From Anoxybacter fermentans (GTDB lineage: Bacteria > Bacillota > Halanaerobiia > DY22613), in contig NZ_CP016379.1 of NCBI RefSeq assembly GCF_003991135.1, positions 992,001-1,056,000 of the forward strand: a DNA stretch of 64,000 bases, given 5' to 3'. The notes under the pieces are model-generated. The model had not been told where the DNA came from. It made no database searches and worked only from the letters and a program-made list of their open reading frames with translations. Positions 15,401 through 30,400 of the stretch are shown one piece after another. The stretch's first letter is position 1, and every line of letters starts with the position of its first letter. The position numbers were made by a program, and so were the translations under genes.

Positions 15401-18400
15401 ACCAATGGACTTGAGCCGGTTTTAGAAGAGTTGATTAAAGAGATAGATAAAGTGACTTTAGAAGATGTTCAAGCAGTAGCTAGTAAAATTGAATTGGATA
15501 CCATTTATTTTCTTAAAGGTAAGGAGGGGGCTAAAGATGAAGCAGGTAATGTTGAAGAAAATGCATGACCCCGTTATTGATGAAACTATTTATTTTGATG
15601 TGCTGGAAAATGGGCTCCCTGTTTATATTATGCCGAAAGTGGGCTTTAAACAAAAATATGCTGCCTTCGCAACCAATTATGGTTCTATCGATAATAGATT
15701 TCGGGTTGCAGGAGAAAAAAATATAGTGACAGTTCCCAATGGAATTGCTCATTTTCTTGAACACAAAATGTTTGAAGATGAGGATGTTAATGTTTTTGAT
15801 AAATTTGCTTATTATGGTGCCAATGTAAATGCATATACTACCTATACTACTACCAGTTATTTTTTCGATACATGTGATAACTTTGCCGAATGTCTGGAAC
15901 TACTTTTGGATTTTGTTCAATATCTCTATTTGACTGACGAAACTGTGGAAAAAGAAAAAGGAATCATTGCTCAGGAGATTTTAATGTATGAGGACGATCC
16001 TGATTGGATGGCATATTTAAACTTACTTAAAGCTCTTTTTCATGTCCATCCTGTTCGGGAGGATATTGCCGGAACGATAGAAAGCATTTCTCAGATTAAC
16101 CGGGAATTAATATTAAAATGTTATAATATCTTTTATCATCCCAGCAACATGATACTATTTGTCGTAGGTGATCTGGATCCCGAATGGGTTTTTGAATTGG
16201 TATATGAGAATCAAATAAAAAAAGATTATACCATTCAGCCTTTTATTGAACGTTTTTATCCAAATGAACCGAAGACTATTTTTAAAAAGCGGGTTGAAAG
16301 TTCAATGCCCGTTTCACGCCCAATCTATAAATTGGGCTTTAAAGAGCAGAAGACTGGAGAAGATGGTAATTTACTGCTGAAAAAAGAGCTGGCTACCAAC
16401 ATGTTGTTAGAAATTCTGGTCGGTAAGGGATCAGAACTCTATCAAAAGTTATATGCTTCAGGTCTTATTGATGATAGTTTTTCTATTTCTTATTCTGGAG
16501 AAAGGGATCATGGAATGACAGTTCTTGGAGGTCAAACCAGTGATCCAGAGAGACTTCATGCTGCCCTTATTGAAGGGATCCAGGCAAAGATGGGTCAGAT
16601 TAAAGAGGAGGAGCTAGAACGTGTAAGAAAGCGGCTAATAGGAGATTATATTACTATCTTTGATTCTTTAAGTTCCATTGTTCAAAATTTTATTGCCTAT
16701 CATTTTAGAAATATGAATCTGTTTCATGAACTTAAAATTCTTAATGAGATTACATTGGATTATCTTGAAGAACGTTTTGAAGAACATTTTAATCTCGCTA
16801 ATCATGCTGTATCCATCATATATCCATTATAAAAGAAGGGATGGATTATGAAAGATATAAAAGTAGAAGAAGCATTAAAGCTCAAAAATCCAATATTTAT
16901 TGATGTTCGTTCTCCAGGTGAGTTTGCTGAGGGCACGATTCCTGGAGCAGTGAATATTCCACTTTTCTCTGATGAGGAGAGAGCCGAGATTGGAACAATT
17001 TATAAAAATATAGGACCCAAAAAGGCCCGGGAACAGGGATTGGAATATGTATCTCCTAAATTGCCTGATCTAGTCAAAACTATAGAAAAGGCAGCCGCTG
17101 ATGGAATACCTATCATCTTTTGCTGGCGGGGCGGTGAAAGAAGTAAAAGTATTGGTACTATTTTGGACTTGATGAAGTTACCGGTTTACCGATTGGAAGG
17201 AGGATATAAAGCATATCGCCGCTATATTTTAGACCAATTTGCTAACTATCATTTTCCTCCTCAGGCAGTTGTTCTTCACGGATATACCGGTGTTGGAAAG
17301 ACCGAAATTCTTCATCGGTTAGCTGAAATTGGACATCCTGTACTGGATCTGGAAGGTTTAGCTGGTCACCGTGGTTCAGTCTTTGGGAGTATTGGAATTA
17401 AAAATGTCCGTAATCAAAAACACTTTGATGCTCTTTTATATAATCGATTGGAAGAATTGAAGGATGAATCCTATATTTTGATGGAAGCAGAAAGTAAGAG
17501 AATCGGTCGAGTCCATATGCCTGACTTTCTTGTTGAGAAGAAGAAGAATGGAATACCAATTCTTATAACTGCTTCACTAGAAGTACGGGTGGAGCGCATT
17601 ATTGAGGAATATGTGACTGAAAAGATTAATAAGGAATTTTTAGATCTATGTTATAGTTCTTTAAAGGCTATTGAGAAGAGATTAATTAAGCGGATTGGAA
17701 AAGCTGGATTTGTTGAACTTGAAGAGGCACTTTTTAAAGGAGATCTTAAATTTGTAGTCCGGGTTTTATTGACAGAATACTATGACCCATTATATAAATA
17801 TTCCCAGGACAAATATGATCAATTTGTTCTAGTAGTAGATGCTGATGATCTTCAAAAAGCTGTCAATGAAATTGATAAATTTTTAAAAGAAAAATATCCT
17901 AAAAAGAGGTCTTAAAAACAGAAATCTTTCTCTCCTCATTTTTGAGGAGAGTTTTTTTTATTGTCTAACTTGTCTTTAAGTAACTAGTGATAAATAAGTG
18001 GAATAGGTAGAATAATAAATAGTGTTTAGTAAACCGATTGAGGTGATGTTTAAAATATGAAAAATATTTATAAAATAGGCGGTGGCGGTAAACTCCTATT
18101 GCTTATTCACGGCATTTTGACTCTGGGAATTGGTTTATCTAATATTTTTGTTAATATTTATCTCTGGCGGATTTCTAAGGATTTACAGATTCTGGCTTTA
18201 TTCAATCTCTTTTTATTTATTATAGTACCCTTTACATTTATTTTTGCAGGTTGGTTGGCCAGAAATTATGACCGGCTCTGGTGTCTTCGAATTGGGGTAG
18301 TTATTCATACTGTATTTTATCTAATTATATTAATGTTAAAAAAAGCCACAGTAAACTATGTAATTCCACTGGGAATATTAAAGGGCTTAGGTGTAGGATT

Positions 18401-21400
18401 TTATCATCTGGCAGAACATATCCTGGTTTTTGACCTTACCAGAGATGATACCAGAGACTTTTTTAACGGTATCAATGGCTTTATTGCTGCATTTTTTGGT
18501 ATGATAGCCCCTTTCATATCAGGTTTAATCATTAAAAATATGCCTGATCTAACAGGATACGGAGCTATCTTTAGTATCACTGTAATTCTTTTTATTGTGG
18601 TGGAAATTTTAAGTTTTTTTCTACATCCCCGTTTTTGCCCAGGGCCATACTGCTTCTGGCAGGTGTTAAAAAACCCTGACCCCAACTGGAGGAGAATTTT
18701 AGGAATTATCACCTTATACGGTTTAAGGACGGGAATTTTTAGTTTTCTTACCGCCCTTATGGTTTTTTTTGCCAGTGGTAATGAGTTTGTTTTGGGGAGT
18801 TTTTCTCTGGTGATGGGAGGGTTAACTCTGGTTAGTGCTTTTTGTCTAGCTTATCTGGTTAAACCGGAAAAGAGGGCTTCTTTTATTCACTTGAGTAGTA
18901 TAATGTTGATTCTAGCACTGATAGTTTTGCTCTGGCGTAGTGATTGGATTGGAGTTTTAATTTTTGGAGTCCTGACCGGACTCTTTGATCCGTTTTTTGA
19001 TATTCCTTTTGAGAGTTTAAGTTTTAAGGTTATTGAGAATGATACCATCGATAATGATTTACGGATTGAGTATATTGTAGCAAGAGAACTTCCCTTAAAT
19101 CTTGGTCGGGTTGTAAGTATTTCACTTTTCTATTTCTTATTGGGCAAAGAAATGGATTTAAATAGATTCAGGATTTATTTGGCTTTTCTGATTCCAGCAC
19201 CGCTCATTATTTCTATTTTATTAAAGGGAATATGTTTTTCGAATAAAAGAAGAGGCTCAGGAATAAAAATGGAATAGGTTAAATAAAAAGGCGAGGGATT
19301 ATATCGATGGGCCGCTTTAAATTATTTTATTTTTTACTTTATGTCAGTTTTACTACTCATCATTTTTTGAATTTATATTTTCGAGAGATTGGTCTATCAG
19401 GGGTAGAGATTGGTACCATTAAAGCGGCTTCAGCTTTAGTGATGATTTTCAGTCAACCAATATGGGGTTTTCTTTGTGACTTTTTAAAATTACGTAAAGT
19501 CCTTCTGAATTTATTACTTTTTGCTGCTGGATTAACTTTTATTTTGATTTCTTTACAAAAAGTTTTTTTCTTGATTTTAGTTAGTGCTATAGTTTATGGT
19601 TTTTTTAAAAGTCCAATTATTCCGGTGGCAGATAGTATTGTTATGATTGAGGTAAAAGGAGATAGCAGCAAATATAGTCAAATACGGCTCTGGGGTGGAG
19701 TTGGACTTACTGCCTCTGTAATTTTAATGGGTTATTATTTTAATCATTCAGAATTGCAAAATCTATTCTTTGTCTATCTGATTTTTACTTATCTGGCCCT
19801 TATTCTGACCCTGTTTTTGCCCAGTGGGAAGGAATGTTCTTTAACTAATAAGTTAATGTTAAAAGATTTTGCCCAACTTATTAAATACCCGGGTTTAATG
19901 AAAATTATGTTGGCAATCCTATTATTGCAGATAGGAGCATTTATTATTGATGGTTTTTTTGGCCTATATATAAAGGAGCAGATTGGAAGTGAGGTTACTC
20001 TGGGATGGGCTTTGACTTTAGCTGGTATATCTGAGATTATTGCATATCGCTATTTGGGTAGATTGAAATCTGTTTTTTCGGCTAGAAATTTATTAATTAT
20101 TAGTGCAACAGCTTCAGCTATTCGCTGGTATTTATATGCCAGGTCTACTCTGGTCATTCAGATTCTTTTACTTCAGTTATTGCATGGAATCACTTTTGGA
20201 TTTTTTTATATTTCTTCTGTGACTTATGTTAATCAGCTATTACCTCTAAAGTTTGCAACATCCGGACAGACATTACTTTGGGCAGTGGCTTATGGGCTAG
20301 CTTCAGTTTTGGGAAGTATTATTGGAGGGATTTTATATGATCATTGGAATTATCAAGTGCTCTTTGCTGTGGCGTCTCTTCTTGCCGTTTTTTCTATATT
20401 CTTTTTTCTTAAGATTAAGTCAAAAAAATGAAAAAAATCCATATAGAAATAAAATTAAAATTTTCTATATTTATAAGAAGGATTTTTTTAGCTTGTAGAG
20501 TAATTTTATTTAATAAAGATAAAATTAAGTAAAGTTTAAGGGAGGTGAAAAGAGAGGAGGAGAGTAGTTAATCTATCCAAAACTAATACTTTAAAATAAT
20601 CATAATAAGAAGGGAGTAGATGAGTAATGCAAAGAGATCGTTGGACGAATAGACTAGCATTTGTGTTGGCTGCAATTGGTTCTGCAGCTGGTTTAGGTAA
20701 TGCCTGGCGCTTTCCGTATATGGCATATGAAAACGGTGGTGGAGCCTTTTTAATTCCTTATTTCATAGCTCTTTTAACTACAGGTTTACCACTGATTGTA
20801 ATGGAGTATGCATTGGGTCAGAAGTATCAGCAGGGAGCTCCAGGAACTTTAGCTAAGATTAAAAAACCTTTTGAAAGCTTTGGCTGGTTTGCTGTACTGG
20901 CAGGTGCGGTAATTACTACTTATTATGCTGTTATTATGGGTTGGATCTGGGTTTATTTGAAGGCCTGCTTTAAAGTTGAATGGGCAGGAAATGCAGGTGA
21001 ATTTTTTGAAAATAGTATTTTGCAAATATCCTCTGGCCCTGGTGAATTGGGTGGTCTAGCTATACCTGTTGTTATTGGTCTTGCCATTACCTGGATTACT
21101 ATTTATTATATCTTAAGAAATGGTGTTAAAGACGTAGGTAAGGTTGTACTTATTACAGTTCCAGCTCCTGTAATTCTTATGGGAATACTGGTTATTCGTG
21201 CTTTGACTTTACCAGGAGCTATTGAAGGTATCAATTATTATTTAACTCCTGACTTTTCTAAATTGCTTGATGTAAAAGTCTGGATCGATGCTTATTCTCA
21301 GATATTCTTTACCTTAAGTTTAGGATTCGGAATTATGATTGCCTATGCAAGTTATATGCCTGAGGATTCAGATATAACCAACAATGCGATGATAACTGTA

Positions 21401-24400
21401 TTCGCTAACTCAGGAATTAGTTTCCTGGCTGGTTTTGCTGTATTCGGTACTTTAGGTTATATGGCACATGTACAGGGAGTACCTGTTTCTGAAGTAGCAG
21501 CTGGTGGTCCTGGCCTGGCCTTTGTAGTATATCCAGAGGCAATAAATATGCTTCCTGGTGGTTCGGTAGTAGCAGGTATTTTTGGTCTTATCTTTTTCTT
21601 AATGCTTCTCACTCTGGGTATTGACTCAGCCTTCTCCATTGTTGAAGCTGGAATTGCAGGATTGGAAGATAAGTGGGGTTGGAAACGGAAGAAAGTAACA
21701 TTCTGGTTCTGTTTGATCTCCTTTGTTATTGGTTTGCTCTATGCTACTAAGGCAGGACTATATTGGCTGGATATTGTTGACCACTGGGTTAATAATTTTG
21801 GTCTGACTATTGCTGGTCTTCTGGAACTGATTGTAGTTGGTTGGATTTTAAAACCTAAAACTCTGCGAGATTACTTTAATCCAATTTCTGAGTTTAAATT
21901 CGGTGCATGGTGGGATTTCTGTATCAAATATTTATCCCCAGCTGTCTTGATTTATCTGATTGTTAACCAGTTAATCAAGGAATTTAAAGTTCCATATGAA
22001 GGTTATGATCAGTTATATCTTTGGATTGGCGGTTGGGGTGTTCTTATAGCTATGGCAGTACTGGCAATGATTCTCGGTACAGTTAAATCATCTGTTAGTA
22101 TTAACGTTGATGAGAGCAAATCGGTATAAAGGAGGAGTATTATGAATTTTTCGGCAATTATAATGCTCATTTTTGGTTGTGTGGTTTTATACGGTGGGTT
22201 ATGGGTTTGTTTAAAACGTGCATCTAAATCAAAAAAAGTTGATTAAAAATGGATAAAAAGCCGGGTGTTATTATGACATCCGGCTTTTTTACGTTCAAAT
22301 GATATTTTAACTTAGGCCGTTTTAAGAAAAATATGTTTTAGAAAATACCAATATATAAAAGGAAAAATAATTATTGACGTAGAATATAATATTAAGGTTA
22401 AATTTGAAAGGAGATTTAGTAATGAACCAATGGGCAGCTAATGTACGCAAATTTTATTATTTTAAGTTTTTTACTATTTTTAATATTATTAATCCAATTT
22501 TAATTTATTATATGTTGGAAAAAGGTTTAACTGTTGGAGACATTTTTCTTTTATCTGCTATACAGCGAATTTTCGGTATCATTATTGAAGTTCCTACTGG
22601 GGCATTGTCTGATTTAAAGGGGCATAAATATAATCTGATGCTTGGAACTCTTTCTTTTTCCGTAAGTTGTCTCATTTTTACTTTTTCCAGTACATTTATG
22701 GGTTTTTTAGTGGCAGAAGTTTTTATGGCAATGGCTGGAGCTTTTATATCTGGAGCTGATACAGCATTTGTTTATGAGAGTCTGGAAATGTATAATGCTG
22801 AAAGTACCTATGAAAAAGTCTATGGGCGGATGCGGTCACTTCAATTTGGGGTAACTGCTGTTGCAATTTTTATTGCAGGATTTTTAGCTGAAATTGCCTG
22901 GGAACTTCCTTTTTATATAGCAATAGTTTTTGCTTTAATTGCATTTGCCATCAGTTGTACTTTTGTAGAACCAGTAAAAAAAAGGGATGAAGATTTGTTC
23001 AGCAGTAAAGAACGTTATTGTCAATATTATCTGACCATTAGAGATGCCTGTAAGATTTCTTTTAAAAATGTAGAACTGAGATGGTTTTTGGTCTTTGCTT
23101 CTCTTCTTTCTGTGGGATTAAGAACTGTTGAAGATTTTTATCAAGTTTACATGAAAGAAGGATTGGATTCACCTGTATCCCATTCAGGAATTATATATGC
23201 CCTTTTATTTATCTGTTCAAGTATTTTTTCCAACTATACATCAGTGGGAATTAAAAAATTGGGATATGAACGAATGTTTTATCTTCTGCCTGGTCTGGGT
23301 TTAATCACTGCCTTTGGGATGATTCTTTTTAAACACCAATTGACCTTTTTACTCTTTTTTTTACCTTACATTTCCCTGGGTTATACCCCAGTTTTAGTGA
23401 GTGGTTATTTACATAAACGGACCAGTCCTGGTCAACGGGCTACAATTCTCTCATTAAGACAGATGATGCGAAAGGTTATTTATGCTATTGCCAGTCCTCT
23501 TTTAGGGTGGAGTTGTGACCTTTGGGGAATGGAAGTTGCTTTACTTATGGCAGCAACTATATTAATTATTACCATGGTACTGCCCGTGGTTTATAAACAG
23601 AAATATAATCTAAATTATGAATATTCCGGTTCTGATGTAAAGATTACCACAATACGATAAGGTTTAAATAACCCTCTGGGATGATAATTCTAGAGGGTTT
23701 TTTGTGTTTCAGTGAAGTGAAAATAAAAAATTTTCGATTTAATCCTGGAATTCTCCTGATTGCTATTATATAATATTTAAAGTGATGAAGAAAATTAATA
23801 TTGGGAGTTGAATATAAAATGGAGAAATTAAGTATTTTTGAGGTGATGGGACCGATTATGATTGGTCCGTCCAGTTCTCATACAGCTGGAGCTGTCAGAA
23901 TTGGGAATATGGCTCGAAAACTTTTAGATGAAGAGCCAAAAGTGATGAAAATTTATTTTCATGGATCTTTTGCAGAAACGTATAAAGGTCATGGGACAGA
24001 TGTAGCAATAGTGGGTGGCCTGTTGGGTTTTGGCCCGGATGATGAACGGATTTGTAATTCTCTTGATATCGCTAAGGAAAAAGGAATTCAGGTAGAATTT
24101 TATCGTTTTGAAATGCCAAATGCCCATCCTAATACCATAAAATTGGAACTAACCCGGTTTGATGGTACTACCCTGGAAGTTGTAGGCTCTTCCATAGGAG
24201 GTGGAGAAATTCGAATTACCCGGATTAATAGGTTCAGTGTTAATTTGACCGGAAAATATCCGACTGTCTGGATTTTGCATATAGATAAACCCGGTATTAT
24301 CGCCAAAGTAACTTCCACATTAGCATTAAATGGAATTAATATAGCCTTTATGGAGGTTTTTCGTGAGGATAAAGGAGCATTAAGTTCGATGGTTATTCAA

Positions 24401-27400
24401 ACTGACCAGGATGTTAGTGAGGATGTGGTTAGAGAGATTAATTCTTTTATCGGTGTTAAATTATGCCGTTATATTCAACCTATTTAAAGTGGGTGATATT
24501 GGATGCTTAAATTATATTCTATTGAAGAATTGGTTAAAAAAGCTGAAGAGACAAACCGCCCTATTAGTGATCTGGTAGTTGAATATGAAATGAATACTTC
24601 TGATTTGGCCCGGGAAGAAATCTTTAACCGAATGGCTGCAAATTTACAGGTTATGAAAGAAGCTATAGAAAAAGGTATGCAACAGACTGTTCCAACCAAA
24701 AGTGGAATGATCAGTGATGAAGCTAGACGGATGGCAGCGGTGGTTCAGGAAGGAAAAACTCTGGCTGGTGGTATAGTTCCTCTGGCCTTAGCGAAAGCGT
24801 TAGCTGTAGCAACGGTGAATGCAACTATGGGAAAGATTGTTGCCGGACCTACAGCCGGTTCATGTGGAATTATACCTGGAGCGTTACTGGCAGTAGCAGA
24901 AGTTAAAAAGCTAGATGATGAAAAGATAATCCGGGGACTTTTGACTGCTGCTGGATTAGGCACAGTGGTGGCACGTAAAGCTACCCTGGCTGGCGCTGCT
25001 GGAGGCTGTCAAGCTGAATGCGGTGTAGCATCTGCAATGGCAGCTGGGGGAATTGTGGAAATGATGGAAGGTACGCCGGCACAGGTAAGTGCGGCTTTTG
25101 CCCTGGCGTTGAAGAACATGCTAGGTCTTGTTTGTGATCCGGTAGCAGGTCTGGTGGAGGTTCCGTGTGTTAAACGAAATGCTATGGCTGCTTCCCATGC
25201 TATTGCTGCAGCAGAACTGGCGCTTGCGGGTATCAAGAGTGTGATTCCAGCTGATGAGGTAGTAGAAGCGATGGGCGAAATAGGTGATGCTCTACCCAAA
25301 AGTTTAAAAGAGACTGCGCGTGGAGGATTGGCTGTAACTGCTACTGGAAAAAGAATTGCTGAGGAGTTTTTAGGAGATGGGATTAAGTAATCTAAATTTT
25401 ATTTAGGTCAAGATGTGCATAGTTTTCCTCCAAAAATCGAAAACTATATATAGTTTCGATTAAGGAGGGGACAAATTTTGGAAGAGAAGCTGGATCATCG
25501 CTTTTTGCACAGCAATACCAATAAGGATATGTTGGAAAAAGGTGCTATTGTCCAGCGTGATGGTGAAACATATGCTATTGCGCCTCATTTGCCCGGCGGT
25601 TTAGTTGATGCAGATACTTTAATTAAAATTGGGGAAGTTGCCAAAAAGTATAATGCTGCTACATTAAAGGTAACCAACGCTCAGCGGATTGCTATTGTGG
25701 GCATTAAAAAAGAAGATGTGGATAAGATCTGGGCCGATTTGGGGATGAAACCGGGTGCGGCAATCGGTCTCTGTGTTAGAAGTATTAAGTTTTGTCCCGG
25801 AACAACCTTTTGCAAAAGAGGACAACAGGATTCGGTAAGCCTAGGCATGGAATTGGATAAACGATATCATGGGTTTCCTCTGCCGGGTAAATTTAAAATT
25901 GCTGTTAGTGGCTGTGCCAATCGGTGTACCGATATAGCTCATCGTGATATTGGAATTATGGGTACACCTCGTGGATTTAACATCTATATAGGTGGAACAG
26001 GTGGAGTAATACCTAGAGAAGGAGAACTTTTAATGGAACACTGTACAGGTGAAGAAGTATTAACTATTGTTGATCAAATTATCAATTTTTATAAAGAAAA
26101 TGCACAACGTAATGATCGTTTAGGTCGCCTTATTGACCGGATTGGATTTGAAAAATTTAAAAAAGAGGTATTGAATAAAGTATCACTTAGCCAATGATAG
26201 GTCCCGGTATTAATGCTGGGGTGTTTTTGGTTTGACCCTGTAAGAACTATACAAAAAACCAGGTGCTGAACCTGGTTTTTATCATTTTCAGATCAACAGC
26301 AATACTAGATGATATAAGAGGTTAGCGCTGATTCCCGCAGCCAGACCACCGATAGTATGACTAAGAATGGCTTTTGTAGTCAATTGGCGATAGCCAAGAG
26401 CGTCCATCATAGCTACATGGGTACTGAGATAACCACTCCAGCACATGCCCATAGCGGTGAAGACAGCAATATCGCCTCCACCAATGAGCCCTGCTTCTAA
26501 AAATTTAGGGATAAGTCCCAATGCAGCGCCTACAGCACCCAATGCAGTGACAGGAACAGCAATGGCTTCAGGTGAAGTAAAGCCAAAGAGAGGTTTTAAA
26601 ATAGGAAAGAGGAGTTTCCCAATTTTAGGTAGGAGCCCAACTCCTTCAAAAGCAAGACCCTGATATCCAATTTCTGGATTGGCCGGGCCAAAGGTCAGGA
26701 TCATGATTAAAGTACATATGACGAGAACTCCTGGAATGATAGAAAGACCAATCTCCACACCCATTTTTCCACCTTCCAAAAAAGCTTCAAGGAAGCGAAA
26801 ACTCACATTTCCATCACGGATGAAGCGCCATTCTTTTGAGAATTCTTCTTCAATTTCTTTTGAACTTTCACCCAATTCTTTTTTACTATAGTAGAGCATC
26901 AAGCGAGAACTGACTATACAACCGATAATCGCTCCTAAATTTCCGATCAGCGCAGAAAAGAAAAATCCTTTTCCGATCATAAAACTGGTTACAATTAACC
27001 CCATTCCAAAAGCAGTTCCAAAGTTACAAAGAACAGGAATTTGATATTCTTTAAAATATTTTCTAAATTCTGTATCATGAACCAGGGAGATAATGGCCGG
27101 ATTATCGGATAAATAAGTGGTTAAACCTCCTATAGCTGTTGCTCCGGGCATTTTGAAAATCGGTTCAATAAATGGTATTAAAAAGTTATTTAACCAGGCA
27201 ACTACCCCAAATTCCACAAGAAGCCCACCTAATGCTCCACTCAGGACTGCAATGGCCATAATATACAGAATAGTATTGAGCAATAGTTCATGGGCGGTGT
27301 TCATTAAAGTTGAAAACATGTTATTAATGCCCATTGTATATGCCAGGTACCCAAAAAGTAGACCAAAGAGTAACATAAACAAATATGTTTCACGATTACC

Positions 27401-30400
27401 GACTTTAACACGCTTTTTTTTAGATATCATTTAAAATAGCACCCCCGTTTGGTATGTACTAAAGTTTAAGCTGCATCTAAATTTAATATTTGCAATAAAT
27501 CAGTCATTTGTACTAGATAAAAATCAGGTGGATTCCCTATAAATCTTTCTTTGGGAAAAATATTCCATCCCACCAGAGCACTTTTAATCCCCGCTCTTTT
27601 TGCAGCGTCTAAATCCAGTGGGCTATCGCCTATCATCAGGGTTTCTTTTGGGTTAGCCTTTAGGAGTTTCATCCCTTTTATAATTGCTTCAGGATCGGGT
27701 TTGGCATTTTTGACTTCATCCCCACCGATTAGAAAATCAAAAAAGGGGTGGAGTTGGAAGTCGTGCAATGCCATTTCAGCAAATTTTCGGCTTTTGTTGG
27801 TAACAATACCCATTGGAATATTATGAAGTTTCAAGTGAGCTAAAACTTTTTTAACCCCGGGAAAAACCCGGGTTAGCTCTTTGCTATGTTTAGCATAGTA
27901 TTCTCGATAAGTTTGACACATGGCTTTTGCCAGTTTAGGATTGAAGTAAGTCATCTGTTTGAATAGCGGTTCTCCAAAAATTTTTAAAATTTCTTGCCGC
28001 TGTATGTCATAATCCAGATGAACTTTGAGAGTGTATTCAAAAGACCGGAAGATGATTTCATTGGTATCTAAAATTGTACCATCCAGATCAAATAAAAGGT
28101 ATCTAAACATTATTTACACTCCTTAATTAGAGAGAATTTAAACATTGAAACGGAAGCTTATAATATCTCCATCCTGAACGATATAATCTTTTCCTTCTAG
28201 ACGAACAAGACCGGCTTCTTTACAGGCTTTCATTGAGCCATGTTTCCGTAAAGTATCGTAAGCTACAACTTCAGCCCGGATAAAACCTCGTTCGATATCA
28301 GTATGAATAGCTCTGGCTGCCTTTGGAGCAGTGACACCTTTTTTAACTGTCCAGGCCCGGACTTCATCTTTGCCGACAGTAAAAAAGGAGATCAGGCCTA
28401 GACGTTTATAAGTTGCTCTGGCAATTTTGTTGATACCGGGTTCGGTTATTCCTAATTCTTCCATAAAAAGTAATCTATCTTCTTCATCCAATTGATTAAT
28501 CTCCGCTTCTATGGCAGCAGAGACTTTAACAATAGGAATCTCCTTTTCGGCCATACTGTTTTCAAATTCTTCTTTACCAGGATAATTATCATCTTTTAAT
28601 TGTTGATCATCCATATTTAAGACAACAATGAGCGGTTTTTGGGTGAAGAAAGCATATCCCCGGACCAAACTTTCTTCTTCAGGAGTAAACTTTAATTGGG
28701 CGATATTCCCTTCTTTTTCTAGAATTTCACGACATTTTTCCAAAACTGGAAGTTCATGACTATGGTGTTTCATTGCCTTTTTATTGGATTTAATATTTTC
28801 GATTCGCTTTTCAACAACTGCTAGATCAGAGAAGAGAAGTTCATCGTTGATGGTCTCAAAATCCCGAAGTGGATTAATCTCTCCTTCTACATGAGGCATA
28901 GCTGGATTATTAAAAGTTCTAATTACATGAATCAAAGCATCTACATTACGTACCTGGTTTAAAAAGGAATTTCCGCTTCCTTCACCTTTACTGGCTCCTT
29001 TGACTAATGCTGGAATATCTACAAACTCAATCCGGGCATAAGTGGTCTTTTTGGGATTGTAAAGAGAAGATAGATAATCAATTCTTTCATCCGGAATTAA
29101 TCCAATGGCGCTAGTTGTTTTTATCTTTCCGGAATGGGTATTAAGATTAGAGTTGGTTAATAAGTTAAATAATGTAGTTTTACCTACCATCGGTAAACCT
29201 ATTATCCCGATTTTCATTTTAATCCCTCTTTCTTTAAAGATTCTTCTAACAAACCATTAACTATTATACATCAATTCTAAGAATTTTGCACGGGATTTAT
29301 CAGAGTTTTTGCAGTAATTTGGGAAAGAAAAAAGGTTTCCGTGAAATTAAAAGAAGATTGAAATGGATTTTGAAACTTTATCAATAAAAAGTAGAGGATT
29401 AAACTGCAAAAGCTTATTTTGAGCGCCATAGAAATTTTTCGTTAAATCATCTTATTTCGATTGAAATTGAACTTTAGATGGTTCGAAAAATTTCTTTATG
29501 AAACGAAAAATTAGTTTTTTGCAGTAAAATCATAAAGGTTTTTTATTAAAAGTATCTAATTATAAAATTAAGAAGATGGTTTTAAGGAAGCAGATGAGAT
29601 ACATTATCCAGAAATTATAAAATATATTCTTTTCAAGATATTTTAGAATTTCAAGGAGGATGAAACAATAAAGAGAGACCTTAAAACTTATTTTCACAAT
29701 GAAGGAAATTATGCTGAGAATCTTTCAGATGTTCACACGAATGAGGCTTTAGAATAAAATTATAAAAAGGTTTTATTCAACATTAAATTAAAGAGGAGGA
29801 TTTATATGGCTATTCGAATTGTTACAGACAGTACTTCGGATTTACCAAAAGAAATATTAGAAAAATATGATATTTCTGTAGTACCTCTTACCGTGGAAAT
29901 CGATGGAAAAGTTTTTCGGGATGGAGATTTGAAGGGGAAAGAATTTTTTGATTTTATGGATAAATCTGAAAATTTACCAAAAACCAGCGCGCCATCACCA
30001 AAAGCCTTTTCGGAAGTTTTTAAAAAGTTTTCTACAAAGGATGAGATTGTTTGTATTACCCTTTCATCGAAAGTTAGTAGTACTTGTCAAAGTGCTAGAT
30101 TGGGAGCTGAGTTAACAGGTCGAAAAATATGGTTGATAGATTCTAAAGCTGCTTCATTAGGTTTAGGTATTTTAGCTATTTATGCTGCTGAAATGGCTAA
30201 ATTAGGAAAAGGAATTCAGGAAATTATCAAAGAAATCAACCGTCGGATTGATGAAATGCATATCTTAGCTTTTCTTGATACTGCTAAAAATATAGTTAAA
30301 TGCGGACGATTGAGTAAAGCTGCAGGTTCTTTAGTAAACATGCTTAACATAAAAATTCTTTTGACTAACAATGAAGGAGAAATAGAGTTTCTTACTAAAA